A stretch of 17,434 nucleotides of DNA from contig DCVK01000044.1 in the NCBI GenBank assembly GCA_002335385.1, positions 1 to 17,434 on the forward strand. The letters are read 5' to 3'. This DNA comes from Candidatus Aminicenantes bacterium UBA2190 (GTDB lineage Bacteria > Acidobacteriota > Aminicenantia > UBA2199). The notes beneath the pieces were generated by a model that did not search any database, was not told the origin of the DNA, and was given only the letters and a program-made list of their open reading frames with translations. Positions within the stretch are counted from its first letter, which is position 1; every line of letters starts with the position of its first letter. Positions 6,522 to 14,181 of the stretch are shown here, in pieces. The position numbers were made by a program, and so were the translations under genes.

Positions 6522-6974
6522 ATGATTTCACCCGCCGCTCGCCGGATCGCCATGCCGGGGGCGCTCCTGTGCGTCCTGTGGCTGCAGACCCTGCATCGGG
6601 TCCATCCCCTGGTGATCTGCAAGGATGGAAACGGCGCGAGGATGGAGTGCGCCGACCTGCTCGATCGTTGCCCCTGCCACATTCATGGCGAAACCGACGA
6701 CGCGATCGCTCCGCAGCAAGAGATCATTATCGGCGAAACGCCGTTTATGCGCGCCGGCGGCACCGGGCACCGCTGCACGGATACCGCCATCTCCGTGATC
6801 TGGAGGGGAAGCCGGGGCATTCAGCTGGCATTCAGCCCGACCGCATCCTCCTCTCCTGCGCCGGAAGCATGGCCGGGCCTGCTGGCGCCGATGACCCCGG
6901 CACCCGCGCCGGGGCCCTCTCCGCCGGTGGTCGGGATGGGCAGACATTCCCGGCTTTTCTCCTGGCGCTGCTGA
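6522..6974 (+). CDS. Small exported Cys-rich protein leading the metal efflux operon
   Basis: This 150-residue protein belongs to no named family I can assign. The N-terminus (SPAARRIAMPGALLCVLWLQTLH) looks like a short signal peptide; an alternative ATG at 6552 would give a cleaner one, but no Shine-Dalgarno precedes either. The middle holds paired Cys and His residues: LVICKDG (C33), C43, C50-P-C52-H-I-H, and GHRCTDTAIS (C85). A Pro/Ala-rich tail (about 109-137) ends in Cys 150. From memory, small secreted proteins of this style (an ICxDxxG strand, CPC, a late CTD motif) often sit beside CzcCBA-type pumps. Periplasmic metal binding or delivery to the pump is therefore a reasonable inference. 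It lies 58 bases before the TolC-family gene. Confidence 0.65.
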   Translation: MISPAARRIAMPGALLCVLWLQTLHRVHPLVICKDGNGARMECADLLDRCPCHIHGETDDAIAPQQEIIIGETPFMRAGGTGHRCTDTAISVIWRGSRGIQLAFSPTASSSPAPEAWPGLLAPMTPAPAPGPSPPVVGMGRHSRLFSWRC

Positions 6975-7032
6975 TCCACCGCTCTCCTCCTTCTTTCACG
7001 AATCCGCGCACACAAAAAATGAGGAGACGAGG

Positions 7033-8268
7033 ATGCAAGCGAAAACCTTTTTTCTGATGATGGCCGCCCTGGGCTTCTGCCTGCGGGCGGAAGAACCCGG
7101 GAGCACTTACGCGGTGGACGAGCTGGTGGCCCGCCTGCTTCAGGTGAATCCGGCCCTGCGCATCCAGGACCGCTCCGGGGCCATCGATTACGAAAACCTG
7201 CGACTGGAGGGACGTTTGCCCAACCCGCGCCTGTCCGCCACCATGGGCAGCGGCAAGCCCCATGGCGCCGCTGAAGCCGAAAGGCGCATCTGGGGCATGG
7301 GCGTCGAATGGACCCTGCCCAATCCGGCGACCCGCGCCCACACCCTGCGGGGCCGCCGCTGGGAAATCCGGGCCGCAGAGGCCTGGAGGCAGAAGGAGCG
7401 CTGGCAACAGGTCCATGCCTTCAAAGCCCGCCTCTATGACCTGCTGCGACTGGAGTCCCAGCGGGAGATGCAGGAGGAGATGGTCGCCGACCTGGAGCGG
7501 ATCGCCACGATCGTCGACGCCCGGGTCGCCGTCGGCGAGGCCAAACGCCTGGATTCGCTGTGGACGAAGTCGGCCCTGGCGCTGGCCAGGACCCGTCATC
7601 GTGAAATGGCCGGTCTCATTGCCGCCCGGCGGCAGGAGATCCATGCCGCGCTGGCGGGGACACTGCCGCCGGAGATCGCCGTGGCCGATGAAGCCGGGCC
7701 CCTGCCGGCGGTTCCCGCGTTGCCGGAACTCGTGGCGCGGCTGCGCGATAACCCGGGATGGCAAGCCCGCAGGTCACTGGTTTCCATGTGCGCGGCCCAG
7801 GTGACGGCAGCCAAAAGCGGCTGGTTTCCCGATCTTGGCTTCCACATCGAACGGGCCCGAGAGGTGGATGCCTCCGTCTGGAAGGGCGGGGTTTCCGTCG
7901 AGATCCCCATCTTCTCCAGCGAGCTGAGCCGCGTGCCCCTGCTGCAGTTCCAGCGCGAGCGGGCGGAATTGGAGGCCCGGCGCCAGGAACTGCAGGACGA
8001 GGAGGATCTGGTGCGGCTGCATGCCGAAATGAGCGCCCTCCGCGACGGCCTGAACGCCCTGGAAAGCGGCGAAATCGCCGCCGGGCGCGAGGCCATGCGC
8101 CTGGCCGAACTGGGCCTGCGGTCAGGGGAGCTGTCGCTGCTGCACTACCTGGAGGCCCGGAAGAGCGGGCACGAGTTGAGCATGAAACGCCCGGAGCTGG
8201 TCGCCCGGCTGCGGGCGGCGAACTCCGCCCTGGAAGCGCTGATCGGAGGATGGCATCATGAGGAATGA
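7033..8268 (+). CDS. TolC-family outer-membrane channel of heavy-metal efflux pump (CzcC/CusC-like)
   Basis: The 411-residue protein has a short signal peptide (about 1-19, ending near CLRAE). Two long alpha-helical, heptad-rich halves follow, with the NP-containing turns (VNPALRIQD near 38, LPNPRLSATMG near 62) of TolC/OEP proteins (PF02321). The repeat is recognisable near 205-400, with PLLQFQRERAELEARRQELQ-like coiled coil and a C-terminal LGLRSGELSLLHYLEARKS stretch. It should trimerise as an outer-membrane tunnel connecting to the RND pump. GAGGAGACGAGG precedes the ATG, and its stop lies 11 bases inside the adaptor gene. The family is clear; the substrate is set by its partners. Confidence 0.9.
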   Translation: MQAKTFFLMMAALGFCLRAEEPGSTYAVDELVARLLQVNPALRIQDRSGAIDYENLRLEGRLPNPRLSATMGSGKPHGAAEAERRIWGMGVEWTLPNPATRAHTLRGRRWEIRAAEAWRQKERWQQVHAFKARLYDLLRLESQREMQEEMVADLERIATIVDARVAVGEAKRLDSLWTKSALALARTRHREMAGLIAARRQEIHAALAGTLPPEIAVADEAGPLPAVPALPELVARLRDNPGWQARRSLVSMCAAQVTAAKSGWFPDLGFHIERAREVDASVWKGGVSVEIPIFSSELSRVPLLQFQRERAELEARRQELQDEEDLVRLHAEMSALRDGLNALESGEIAAGREAMRLAELGLRSGELSLLHYLEARKSGHELSMKRPELVARLRAANSALEALIGGWHHEE

Positions 8269-9592
8269 AGACGGTTCAGTCAAGGCAAAAATAATCCCGG
8301 CTTCCCGCTGGCCCCTGGCGGGGATTTTGGCGCTGCTGCTCGTGAGCGGGTCCGCATGCGGCAGGAACAGCGGGCGCGCGCCTGCCAGTCACGATCATCC
8401 CGGAGACGAGCAGGCCGATCATGTCCCGGCCGGAAGCGCGCCCGGCGAAAAAGACCCGGGGATCGCTGCCGCGCCGCGACCGTTCTCCGGCCGGGACGAG
8501 CACGACCATCTGCACGTCTCGGAAGCGGATAGCGGCCGCTTGTCCTGGCGGAAGCCCGAATTGGGAGAGCCGCTGCATATCCTGGAGCTGATGGGTGTCA
8601 TCAGCGCCGACCAGGACCGCAGCGAGGTGGTCACGGCGCGCATCGGCGGCCGCATCGCGGCGGTGAAGGCCGATGTGGGGCAGCACCTGGCCAGGGGGGC
8701 CACCCTTTTCATCCTCGACTCGCCGGAGTTGCTGTCTCTCAAGGAGACCTTCATCCGCTGTGCCCAGGAGCAGCGGCTGCACCAGGCGGCCTATGAGCGG
8801 GCCCGCATTCTTCTGCCTCAGCAGGGCATCGAAGCGGGAACGGCCGAGGAACGGCGGGCTCAAGCCGCCATCAGCCGGGCCCGCTATCTGGCCGCTCGCG
8901 AGGCGCTGATCCGCCTGGGCTTGAGCCTGCGGCTGCTCGACGAAGCCGCCGCGGCCGATGCGCCGGAGGAAACGGTTTCGGCCTTCATCACCCCCCGGCT
9001 GGCCGTCGCCTCGCCCCTGGCCGGCCTGGTGCTGGAACGTGACCTGGTCGCGGGAGAATGGGTGAGCGCCGAGAAGCCCCTTTTCAGGATCACGGACAAT
9101 CGCCGACTTTGGGGCGTTTTCAACGCCACCGCCGCCCAGTACGAGCACCTGCGGCAGGACGCCGATCTGGAGCTGAGCATCCAGGGCTTGCCGGGCCCCA
9201 TGCCCAGGAGCCGCATCCTGCGCATTTATCCCCTGGTGGAGGAAAGTTCGCGGACGGTGAAGGTCCGCCTGGGATTCGCCAACCCGGGAGGCCGCGTCCG
9301 CCCGGGGATGTTCGCCAGCGCCCGGCTGCGCGTCCCGGCCGGCGTCAGGCGCTGGCTGGTCGCCGGCGAGGCGCTGACGACCATCAACGGCGTCGCCGGC
9401 GTTTTCCTGCACGAGGGCGACGGTTTCCGCTTTCTGCCGTTGGAACAGGCGGAACGCGACGGCGCCGGCCGGCTGATCCTTCCCGATGCGCTGGCCGGAA
9501 AGGAGATCGTCACCCAGGGGGTCTTCGCCCTAAAGTCGGCCCTGCTGCTGCGGACCGCCGGCGGGGATGAGCATGCCGGCCACGGCCACTAG
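8258..9592 (+). CDS. RND periplasmic adaptor, lipoprotein with His-rich ends (CzcB/CusB-like)
   Basis: This is a 444-residue membrane fusion protein. A hydrophobic segment (about 18-30) precedes Cys 34 (SGSACG), consistent with lipidation, although the lipobox is imperfect. The mature N-terminus is His-rich (HDH at 45-47, DEHDHLHV at 80-87) and the C-terminus ends DEHAGHGH, which suggests metal capture. The barrel-sandwich (lipoyl-like) strands surround VTARIGGRIAAVKADVGQHL and SPLAGLVLERDLVAGEWV, with a helical hairpin of about 100 residues between them. A beta-barrel domain (LWGVFNATAAQYEHLRQD) and a membrane-proximal domain follow. GGAGGA lies 7 bases upstream of the ATG, and the start overlaps the channel gene by 11 bases. 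It bridges pump and channel. Confidence 0.92.
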   Translation: MRNEDGSVKAKIIPASRWPLAGILALLLVSGSACGRNSGRAPASHDHPGDEQADHVPAGSAPGEKDPGIAAAPRPFSGRDEHDHLHVSEADSGRLSWRKPELGEPLHILELMGVISADQDRSEVVTARIGGRIAAVKADVGQHLARGATLFILDSPELLSLKETFIRCAQEQRLHQAAYERARILLPQQGIEAGTAEERRAQAAISRARYLAAREALIRLGLSLRLLDEAAAADAPEETVSAFITPRLAVASPLAGLVLERDLVAGEWVSAEKPLFRITDNRRLWGVFNATAAQYEHLRQDADLELSIQGLPGPMPRSRILRIYPLVEESSRTVKVRLGFANPGGRVRPGMFASARLRVPAGVRRWLVAGEALTTINGVAGVFLHEGDGFRFLPLEQAERDGAGRLILPDALAGKEIVTQGVFALKSALLLRTAGGDEHAGHGH

Positions 9593-9606
9593 GCGAAGCG
9601 GCGACC

Positions 9607-12600
9607 ATGAACGCTAACATGAAAACAAGTTCCTTCCCGGGATTCAGGGTCGTGGCGCTGGCGCTGGCCCTGGCCGCCCTGCTGGGCTACTGGTCGCTGA
9701 CCGACCTGGCCATCGATGTCTTTCCCGATCCCTCGCCGGTGCTGGTATCGGTCACCGCCGAGGTCCCCGGCATGGGACCGGAGGAGATCGAGCGCTTTGT
9801 CACCTACCCGCTGGAGCGCAGCCTGGCCGGCCTGCCCCACCTGCGCAAGACCACTTCCGTGTCCACCTTCGGCCTCGCCACCGTCAACGCCTATTTCGCC
9901 GACAACGTGGACATCTACTTCGCCCGCCAGCTGGTCAGCCAGCAGCTGGGGGGCATCCAGGAGAGCCTGCCGGCCGGGGTCGAGGGGCCCAGGCTCTCGC
10001 CGGTCAGCAGCGCCCTGGGGATGGTCTACATCTACGCCCTGGAAGGGGAGATGTCGGCCATGGACCTGCGCAGCATCCAGGACTGGCTGGTGAAGTTCCA
10101 GCTGCAGGCGACCCCGGGGGTGGCCGCCGTCTTCAGCCACGGCGGCGACATCCGCCAGATCCAGGTGATCATCGCGCCGCAAGACCTGCGGAAATTCGGC
10201 GTCACCCTGGAAAGTGTGATCGCTGCCATCCGCGGCGGCTCCCACGCCGTTACCGCCGGCATCATGAAGCGGGGCGAGGAGGAGGTGCTGATCCGCGGGC
10301 TGGCCCTGGCCAAAAGCGGCGCTGAATTGGGCGAGGTGCTGGTCAAGCGGGCGGACGGCGTGCCGGTGCTCCTGAAGGACGTGGCCGAGATCGTGGACGG
10401 TCCGGCGCTGAACCGCGGCGATGCCCTGCTGGACGGCCGCAGCGGAGCCGTCAGCGGCCTGGTGATGAAGCTCATCGGCGCCAACACCGCCCAGCTCATC
10501 GAGCATCTGGACGCCCGCATCGAGCAGGTGAACCGCAACCTGCCCCGGGGCCTGCGCATCGTGCCCGTCTACAACCAGGCGCTGATCATCCGCTCGGCAT
10601 TCCGGACGGTCATGGAGGCGTTGCTGCTGGGGATATTCCTGGTGGCGCTGTTGCTGTTCCTCTTCATCAACGACCTCTCCTCGGCGCTGGTGGCCGCTCT
10701 CGCCATCCCCTTCGCCGTGGTCACGGCCCTGGTGGCGATGAAGCTCAGCGGCACCACCGCCGACCTGATGTCGCTGGGCGGGCTGGCCATCGGCATCGGC
10801 ATCTTCGTCGACGCCGCCATCGTCGTGGTGGACAACATCGCCCGCAAGCGGCGCGACGGCCGCCTGACTCCGGAGGGCGTGAGCGAGGCCATGGCCGAGA
10901 TCCGCCGCCCCCTGCTGTACGCCATGGGCATCATCATCCTCTCCCTGGCCCCCATCATGGCCCTGACGGGCATGGAAGGGAAGATGTTCCGCCCCTTCGG
11001 CCTGACCCTGCTCTCGGCCCTGGCCGGCGCGATCGTCTTCGCCCTGTGGCTGGCTCCGGGGTTGATGTCGCGGCTGCCCGCCCTCTCTTTCGACCTGGGG
11101 GGACGCTTTTTCAACGCCCTGCAGCGGCCGTACATGAAGCTCTATGACTTCTGCTTCAGCCACCAGCGCTCCACGCTCCTCTTTTTCGTCGGCAGTTCCA
11201 TCCTGGCGGCTTTCCTCTTTTTCAGCGCGGGTTCCGAATTCATCCCGCGCCTAAACGAACAGACCTTGCAGCTGGAGCTGCTGCTGCCTCCCAGTACGGC
11301 CATCGAGACCACCCTGGAGACAATGGCCGCGGCCCATCGCCGCCTCAACGCCCTGCCGGAAGTGGCTCGCGTGTACACCCGGGTCGGCCGCGGCGAGGCC
11401 GGCGACCACGCCCATGCGGTGAACGAAGGCTTCATGATGGTCATGGTCCGGGAGCGCAAGGAGTGGCAGGCGGCGAATTGGCAGGCCCTCATCGACAAGG
11501 TGCGCCGGGAAGCCGCCCGCGGCGCGCCCCAGGCCCTGATCAACGTCACCCAGCCCATCCAGCATAACCTGGACTACCTGCTCACCGGATCCCGCGCCGA
11601 CGTGGCCGTCAGGATCTACGGTGACGACCTGGCGGGGCTTTTGCCCGTCGCCAGGCGCATCGAGAGCCTGCTCGCCGGCATCGAGGGGGTGGTGGACCTG
11701 GCCGTGAGCCGCACCAGCGGGCAACAGGCCATCCTGGCCCGCATCGACCGGCGTGCCCTGGCTCAAAATGGATTGTCGGTCGCCCGGGTGCTGGAAGACC
11801 TCGAGATCGGACTTGGGGGCAAGGCGGTGAGCCGCATCTACCAGGGCGATCAGGTCCTCGATGTCTTCGTGCGCTTCGCCCCGGACGCCCGCGACCATGG
11901 CGAAGACGTTCACAACCTGCTTCTGCAGGGTCCCGACGGCCAGATCGTCCCCCTGTCGGCGGTGGCCCATATCAGCGAAGATCAGGGGTATGCCGCCATC
12001 CATCGCGAGAACGGCAAGCGCTTCGTTGCCGTCCAGTTCAACACCAGCGGCCGCGATGTGGGCCGCATCGTGGAGGAGGGGCAGCGGCGCATCGCCGACG
12101 CCCTGGATCTTCCCTTGGGAACCATCGTCGAGTGGGGCGGGCAGTACGAACTGAAGCGCCAGGCTGAGCGCAGGCTCTGGACCGTTCTCGCCCTGGCCTT
12201 GGCCGTCATCGTCTGGCTCCTCTATCGCTTCGTGGCCGGCTGGCGGCTCCTGCTGCTCATCGTCCTCAACCTGCTCGCTGCCCTGACCGGCGGCATCGTG
12301 GCCCTGCGCCTGGCCGGGGTCTATCTGTCCATCCCCTCCTCCATCGGCTTCGCCGCCCTGGTGGGCATCACCCTGGAGAACAGCCTGCTCCTTGTCGACT
12401 TCGCCTGCGAACGCCGGCGGGGTCAGCGCCGCCTCGATGCGGCCCTGCGCGAAGCGGTGCAGGTCAGGCTGCGGCCCATCCTGATGACCAAGTTCACCAC
12501 CATCATCGGCCTTTTGCCACTGCTGGTCAGCAGCGGCGTCGGTTCGGAGATCCAGAGGCCCCTGGCCCTGGTGGTCATGGGCGGGCTGGTCTTCTCCATA

Positions 12601-12675
12601 TTCACCACCCTGCTGCTGCTGCCCATCATGCTGTGCCGCAGCCGGGCATTCCAGGAGGCCCGGTTCCCGCGCTGA
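9607..12675 (+). CDS. HME-type RND heavy-metal efflux pump (CzcA/CusA family)
   Basis: This 1022-residue inner-membrane proton/metal antiporter shows the RND plan: TM1 (about 13-30), a large periplasmic loop, TM2-6 (about 335-490), a second loop, and the last six helices (about 860-1015). Family motifs include FVTYPLERSLAGLP, SLGGLAIGIGIFVDAAIVVVDN and LRPILMTKFTTIIGLLPLL. The TM4 proton-relay acids align with CusA D405 and E412 as D402 and D409, so the second is Asp rather than Glu. By eye, the CusA methionine triad (573, 623, 672) is mostly not conserved, which argues against simple copper/silver specificity. It starts 14 bases after the adaptor gene; a weak AGGCG precedes the ATG, and Met 5 is an alternative start. 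It is the last gene of the operon. Confidence 0.93.
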   Translation: MNANMKTSSFPGFRVVALALALAALLGYWSLTDLAIDVFPDPSPVLVSVTAEVPGMGPEEIERFVTYPLERSLAGLPHLRKTTSVSTFGLATVNAYFADNVDIYFARQLVSQQLGGIQESLPAGVEGPRLSPVSSALGMVYIYALEGEMSAMDLRSIQDWLVKFQLQATPGVAAVFSHGGDIRQIQVIIAPQDLRKFGVTLESVIAAIRGGSHAVTAGIMKRGEEEVLIRGLALAKSGAELGEVLVKRADGVPVLLKDVAEIVDGPALNRGDALLDGRSGAVSGLVMKLIGANTAQLIEHLDARIEQVNRNLPRGLRIVPVYNQALIIRSAFRTVMEALLLGIFLVALLLFLFINDLSSALVAALAIPFAVVTALVAMKLSGTTADLMSLGGLAIGIGIFVDAAIVVVDNIARKRRDGRLTPEGVSEAMAEIRRPLLYAMGIIILSLAPIMALTGMEGKMFRPFGLTLLSALAGAIVFALWLAPGLMSRLPALSFDLGGRFFNALQRPYMKLYDFCFSHQRSTLLFFVGSSILAAFLFFSAGSEFIPRLNEQTLQLELLLPPSTAIETTLETMAAAHRRLNALPEVARVYTRVGRGEAGDHAHAVNEGFMMVMVRERKEWQAANWQALIDKVRREAARGAPQALINVTQPIQHNLDYLLTGSRADVAVRIYGDDLAGLLPVARRIESLLAGIEGVVDLAVSRTSGQQAILARIDRRALAQNGLSVARVLEDLEIGLGGKAVSRIYQGDQVLDVFVRFAPDARDHGEDVHNLLLQGPDGQIVPLSAVAHISEDQGYAAIHRENGKRFVAVQFNTSGRDVGRIVEEGQRRIADALDLPLGTIVEWGGQYELKRQAERRLWTVLALALAVIVWLLYRFVAGWRLLLLIVLNLLAALTGGIVALRLAGVYLSIPSSIGFAALVGITLENSLLLVDFACERRRGQRRLDAALREAVQVRLRPILMTKFTTIIGLLPLLVSSGVGSEIQRPLALVVMGGLVFSIFTTLLLLPIMLCRSRAFQEARFPR

Positions 12676-12690
12676 ACCGGGGCATGGACA

Positions 12691-12731
12691 CCCAGGCTTT
12701 CCGGCAAGCCGTGATCTTGCGCCTGCCTGGG
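12691..12731. terminator. Nested inverted repeat after the RND pump gene
   Basis: CCCAGGC (12691-12697) pairs with GCCTGGG (12725-12731), and GCAAG (12704-12708) pairs with CTTGC (12716-12720) inside it. It lies just past the efflux operon and before the next promoter. No T-tract follows directly; the nearest run of T is at about 12761. It could be a factor-dependent terminator or 3' structure. Confidence 0.4.
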
Positions 12732-12780
12732 CCGCCACCCGGTATTCCAGCGCCGGACTGTTTTTCCCCGTCGCTTGCGC

Positions 12781-12786
12781 TATAAT
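12781..12786 (+). promoter_or_regulatory. -10 box of the S4-domain protein gene
   Basis: A perfect TATAAT lies 9 bases before the ATG at 12796. No good -35 is visible at 16-18 bases upstream. The position implies a transcript starting 2-4 bases before, or at, the start codon. Confidence 0.5.
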
Positions 12787-12795
12787 GGGAAAAGA

Positions 12796-13182
12796 ATGAT
12801 GTCCATCCGCATCGACCAATGGCTGTGGGCCGTCCGCCTTTACAAGACCAGGAGCCTGGCCAACCAGGCCTGCCGCGGCGGCAAGGTGCAGATCGCCGGC
12901 AGCGCGGTCAAGCCGGCCCGGCCGCTGCGCGAAAACGAGATCGTCCAGATCAAGCAGCCGCCGATCGTGCGCCTGTTCCAGGTCAAAAAACTCGCCGTCA
13001 AACGCGTGTCGGCTGCGCTGGCCCGCGAGCTGGTCGAGGAGATCACGCCGGCCCCCGAGTTGGAGAAGCTGGCCCTGGCCCGGCGCGACCCGCTGGGGCT
13101 GATCTTCGCCGCCCGGGACAGGGGCAGCGGCCGGCCGACCAAGAGGGAGCGCCGCGAGCTGGAGAAACTGCAGGGAACGTAA
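12796..13182 (+). CDS. S4-domain RNA-binding protein (Hsp15-like)
   Basis: This is a small basic protein of 128 residues, or 127 if the second of two adjacent ATGs is used. It begins MMSIRIDQWLWAVRLYKTRSLANQACRGG-like, the classic S4 fold start (about 3-60), with KVQIAGSAVKPARPLRENEIVQI completing the RNA-binding loop. The C-terminal tail is rich in Lys and Arg (RGSGRPTKRERRELEKL), as in Hsp15 (HslR/YrfH). Hsp15 binds stalled 50S subunits carrying nascent chains, so a ribosome-recycling or stress role is likely but not shown here. The start is set by family alignment; the -10 box is so close that no leader is expected. It ends 2 bases from the convergent Sir2 gene stop. Confidence 0.88.
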   Translation: MMSIRIDQWLWAVRLYKTRSLANQACRGGKVQIAGSAVKPARPLRENEIVQIKQPPIVRLFQVKKLAVKRVSAALARELVEEITPAPELEKLALARRDPLGLIFAARDRGSGRPTKRERRELEKLQGT

Positions 13183-13184
13183 GC

Positions 13185-14039
13185 TCAATGCCCGGGCATG
13201 AGCGCCGCGAGCGCATCCAGCGTCGCCAGGGCGCTCCCTTCCAGGCCGATCTGACCGGCCGGGACATCGGCCTCGCGGGCATTAATGCGCACCAGGCGCG
13301 TGCGCGGCCTGGCCAGGAGCCGCTCGGACATGGAACGCACGCTGGGCACGGCCGTGCCGGCGCCACACTCGACGATGACCAGCCCTTTCCCAGCGAGCGC
13401 CTCGAGCCAGTCGCGCATCCCCAGCGCCTGCGCCTGGCTGCGCCGCGGCTGCCAGCCCCAGTCGCCGAACATCAGCACGTTCGGCCGCGCCAACCGGCCG
13501 CAGGAAGGGCAGGCGGGCAGCGGCGGCTGCGCCCGCATGTTCTTTTCGTCGATGGCGATCGTCACGTCCCCGGCCGGCCATGTCCCCCGGCCGCAAGCAC
13601 CGGCGCATTGCAGGTGGTGGATGGAACCATGGCACTCGTGAACCCTTTCTTCAGCGAAGCCGGCTTTCTGGAAATGGCCGTCGACGTTCGAGGTGAAGAC
13701 GAAGTATCCGCCCGGCTTGCCGGCTGCCCATTTCAGCAGCAAGGCAAAGCCGGGATGCGGGACGGTTCGCCGATAAAGATCGAGACGGTGTCCATAGAAA
13801 CCCCAGGCCAGCCCAGGGTCGCGGGCGAACCACTCGGGGCTGGCCAGGTCGTAGAAGTCGAGCCCGAGCTCCTTGTACGGAGGATAGGCGCTCCAGAATC
13901 CCGCGCTGCCGCGGAAATCGGGCAGCCCCGAATCGACGCCCATGCCGGCGCCGGCTGCGATCAGCAGCGCCTCGGCCGCGGAGATGACGTCCGCCGCATC
14001 ATGAATCCTTCTTTCCTGCTCCCGCGTCCTATTTATCAT
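13185..14039 (-). CDS. Sir2-family NAD-dependent protein deacylase
   Basis: The 284-residue sirtuin shows the NAD-binding motif GAGMGVDSGLPDFRG (30-44), TSNVDGHFQKAGF (116-128) in place of the usual TQNIDGLH, and the catalytic His in ECHGSI (H137). Four zinc-binding Cys are present: C145 and C149, then C177 and C180 in CPSCGRLARPNVLMFGD. A second nucleotide-contact segment, VIVECGAGTAVPSVR, is near 221-235. It should remove acyl groups from lysines in the cytoplasm, consuming NAD. The ATG at 14039 fits the family's usual start; no Shine-Dalgarno or obvious promoter is visible upstream. The TSNVDGH variant suggests a distinct bacterial subclass. It is separated from dinB by about 120 bases. 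Confidence 0.92.
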   Translation of the reverse strand: MINRTREQERRIHDAADVISAAEALLIAAGAGMGVDSGLPDFRGSAGFWSAYPPYKELGLDFYDLASPEWFARDPGLAWGFYGHRLDLYRRTVPHPGFALLLKWAAGKPGGYFVFTSNVDGHFQKAGFAEERVHECHGSIHHLQCAGACGRGTWPAGDVTIAIDEKNMRAQPPLPACPSCGRLARPNVLMFGDWGWQPRRSQAQALGMRDWLEALAGKGLVIVECGAGTAVPSVRSMSERLLARPRTRLVRINAREADVPAGQIGLEGSALATLDALAALMPGH

Positions 14040-14146
14040 GATCGTGATGAGTCAACGATCTCATCGATCGCCAGTGCTGACCTTGAAGGCCCCCGACGAT
14101 GGGAGTGCTGAGAAAAAAACTGGATATGGATCGGCTCAGCGTTGTT

Positions 14147-14181
14147 ACTTTTCACTTTTCACTAATCACTTTTCACTTCTT
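14147..14181. repeat. Five-unit 7-bp tandem array overlapping the dinB 3' end
   Basis: Five consecutive heptamers read ACTTTTC, ACTTTTC, ACTAATC, ACTTTTC and ACTTCTT on the plus strand. The dinB stop codon lies inside the third unit, so the array encodes the last residues of DinB (EVKSD) and continues beyond it. The unit resembles that of the arrays near 16445-16545. Confidence 0.8.

Noticed and set aside
6518..7057. Alternative frame starting at ATG 6518 in the efflux operon leader
   Set aside because: It gives an Arg- and Pro-rich product without motifs that overruns the TolC-family start; the 6522 frame has a signal-like segment and Cys/His motifs.
9589..11163. Long open frame on the minus strand opposite the RND pump gene
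   Set aside because: Its composition (Gln, His, Asp and Gly-rich) is the typical antisense shadow of a GC-rich gene, and it has no family motif or start signal.
11251..13188. Long minus-strand open frame across the RND pump 3' end and the S4 gene
   Set aside because: It runs through two well-supported genes on the other strand and shows only antisense composition.
13188..13199. 12-bp perfect palindrome ATGCCCGGGCAT
   Set aside because: It lies inside the last codons of the Sir2 gene (MPGH) and is explained by coding sequence; there is no sign of a terminator or binding site.
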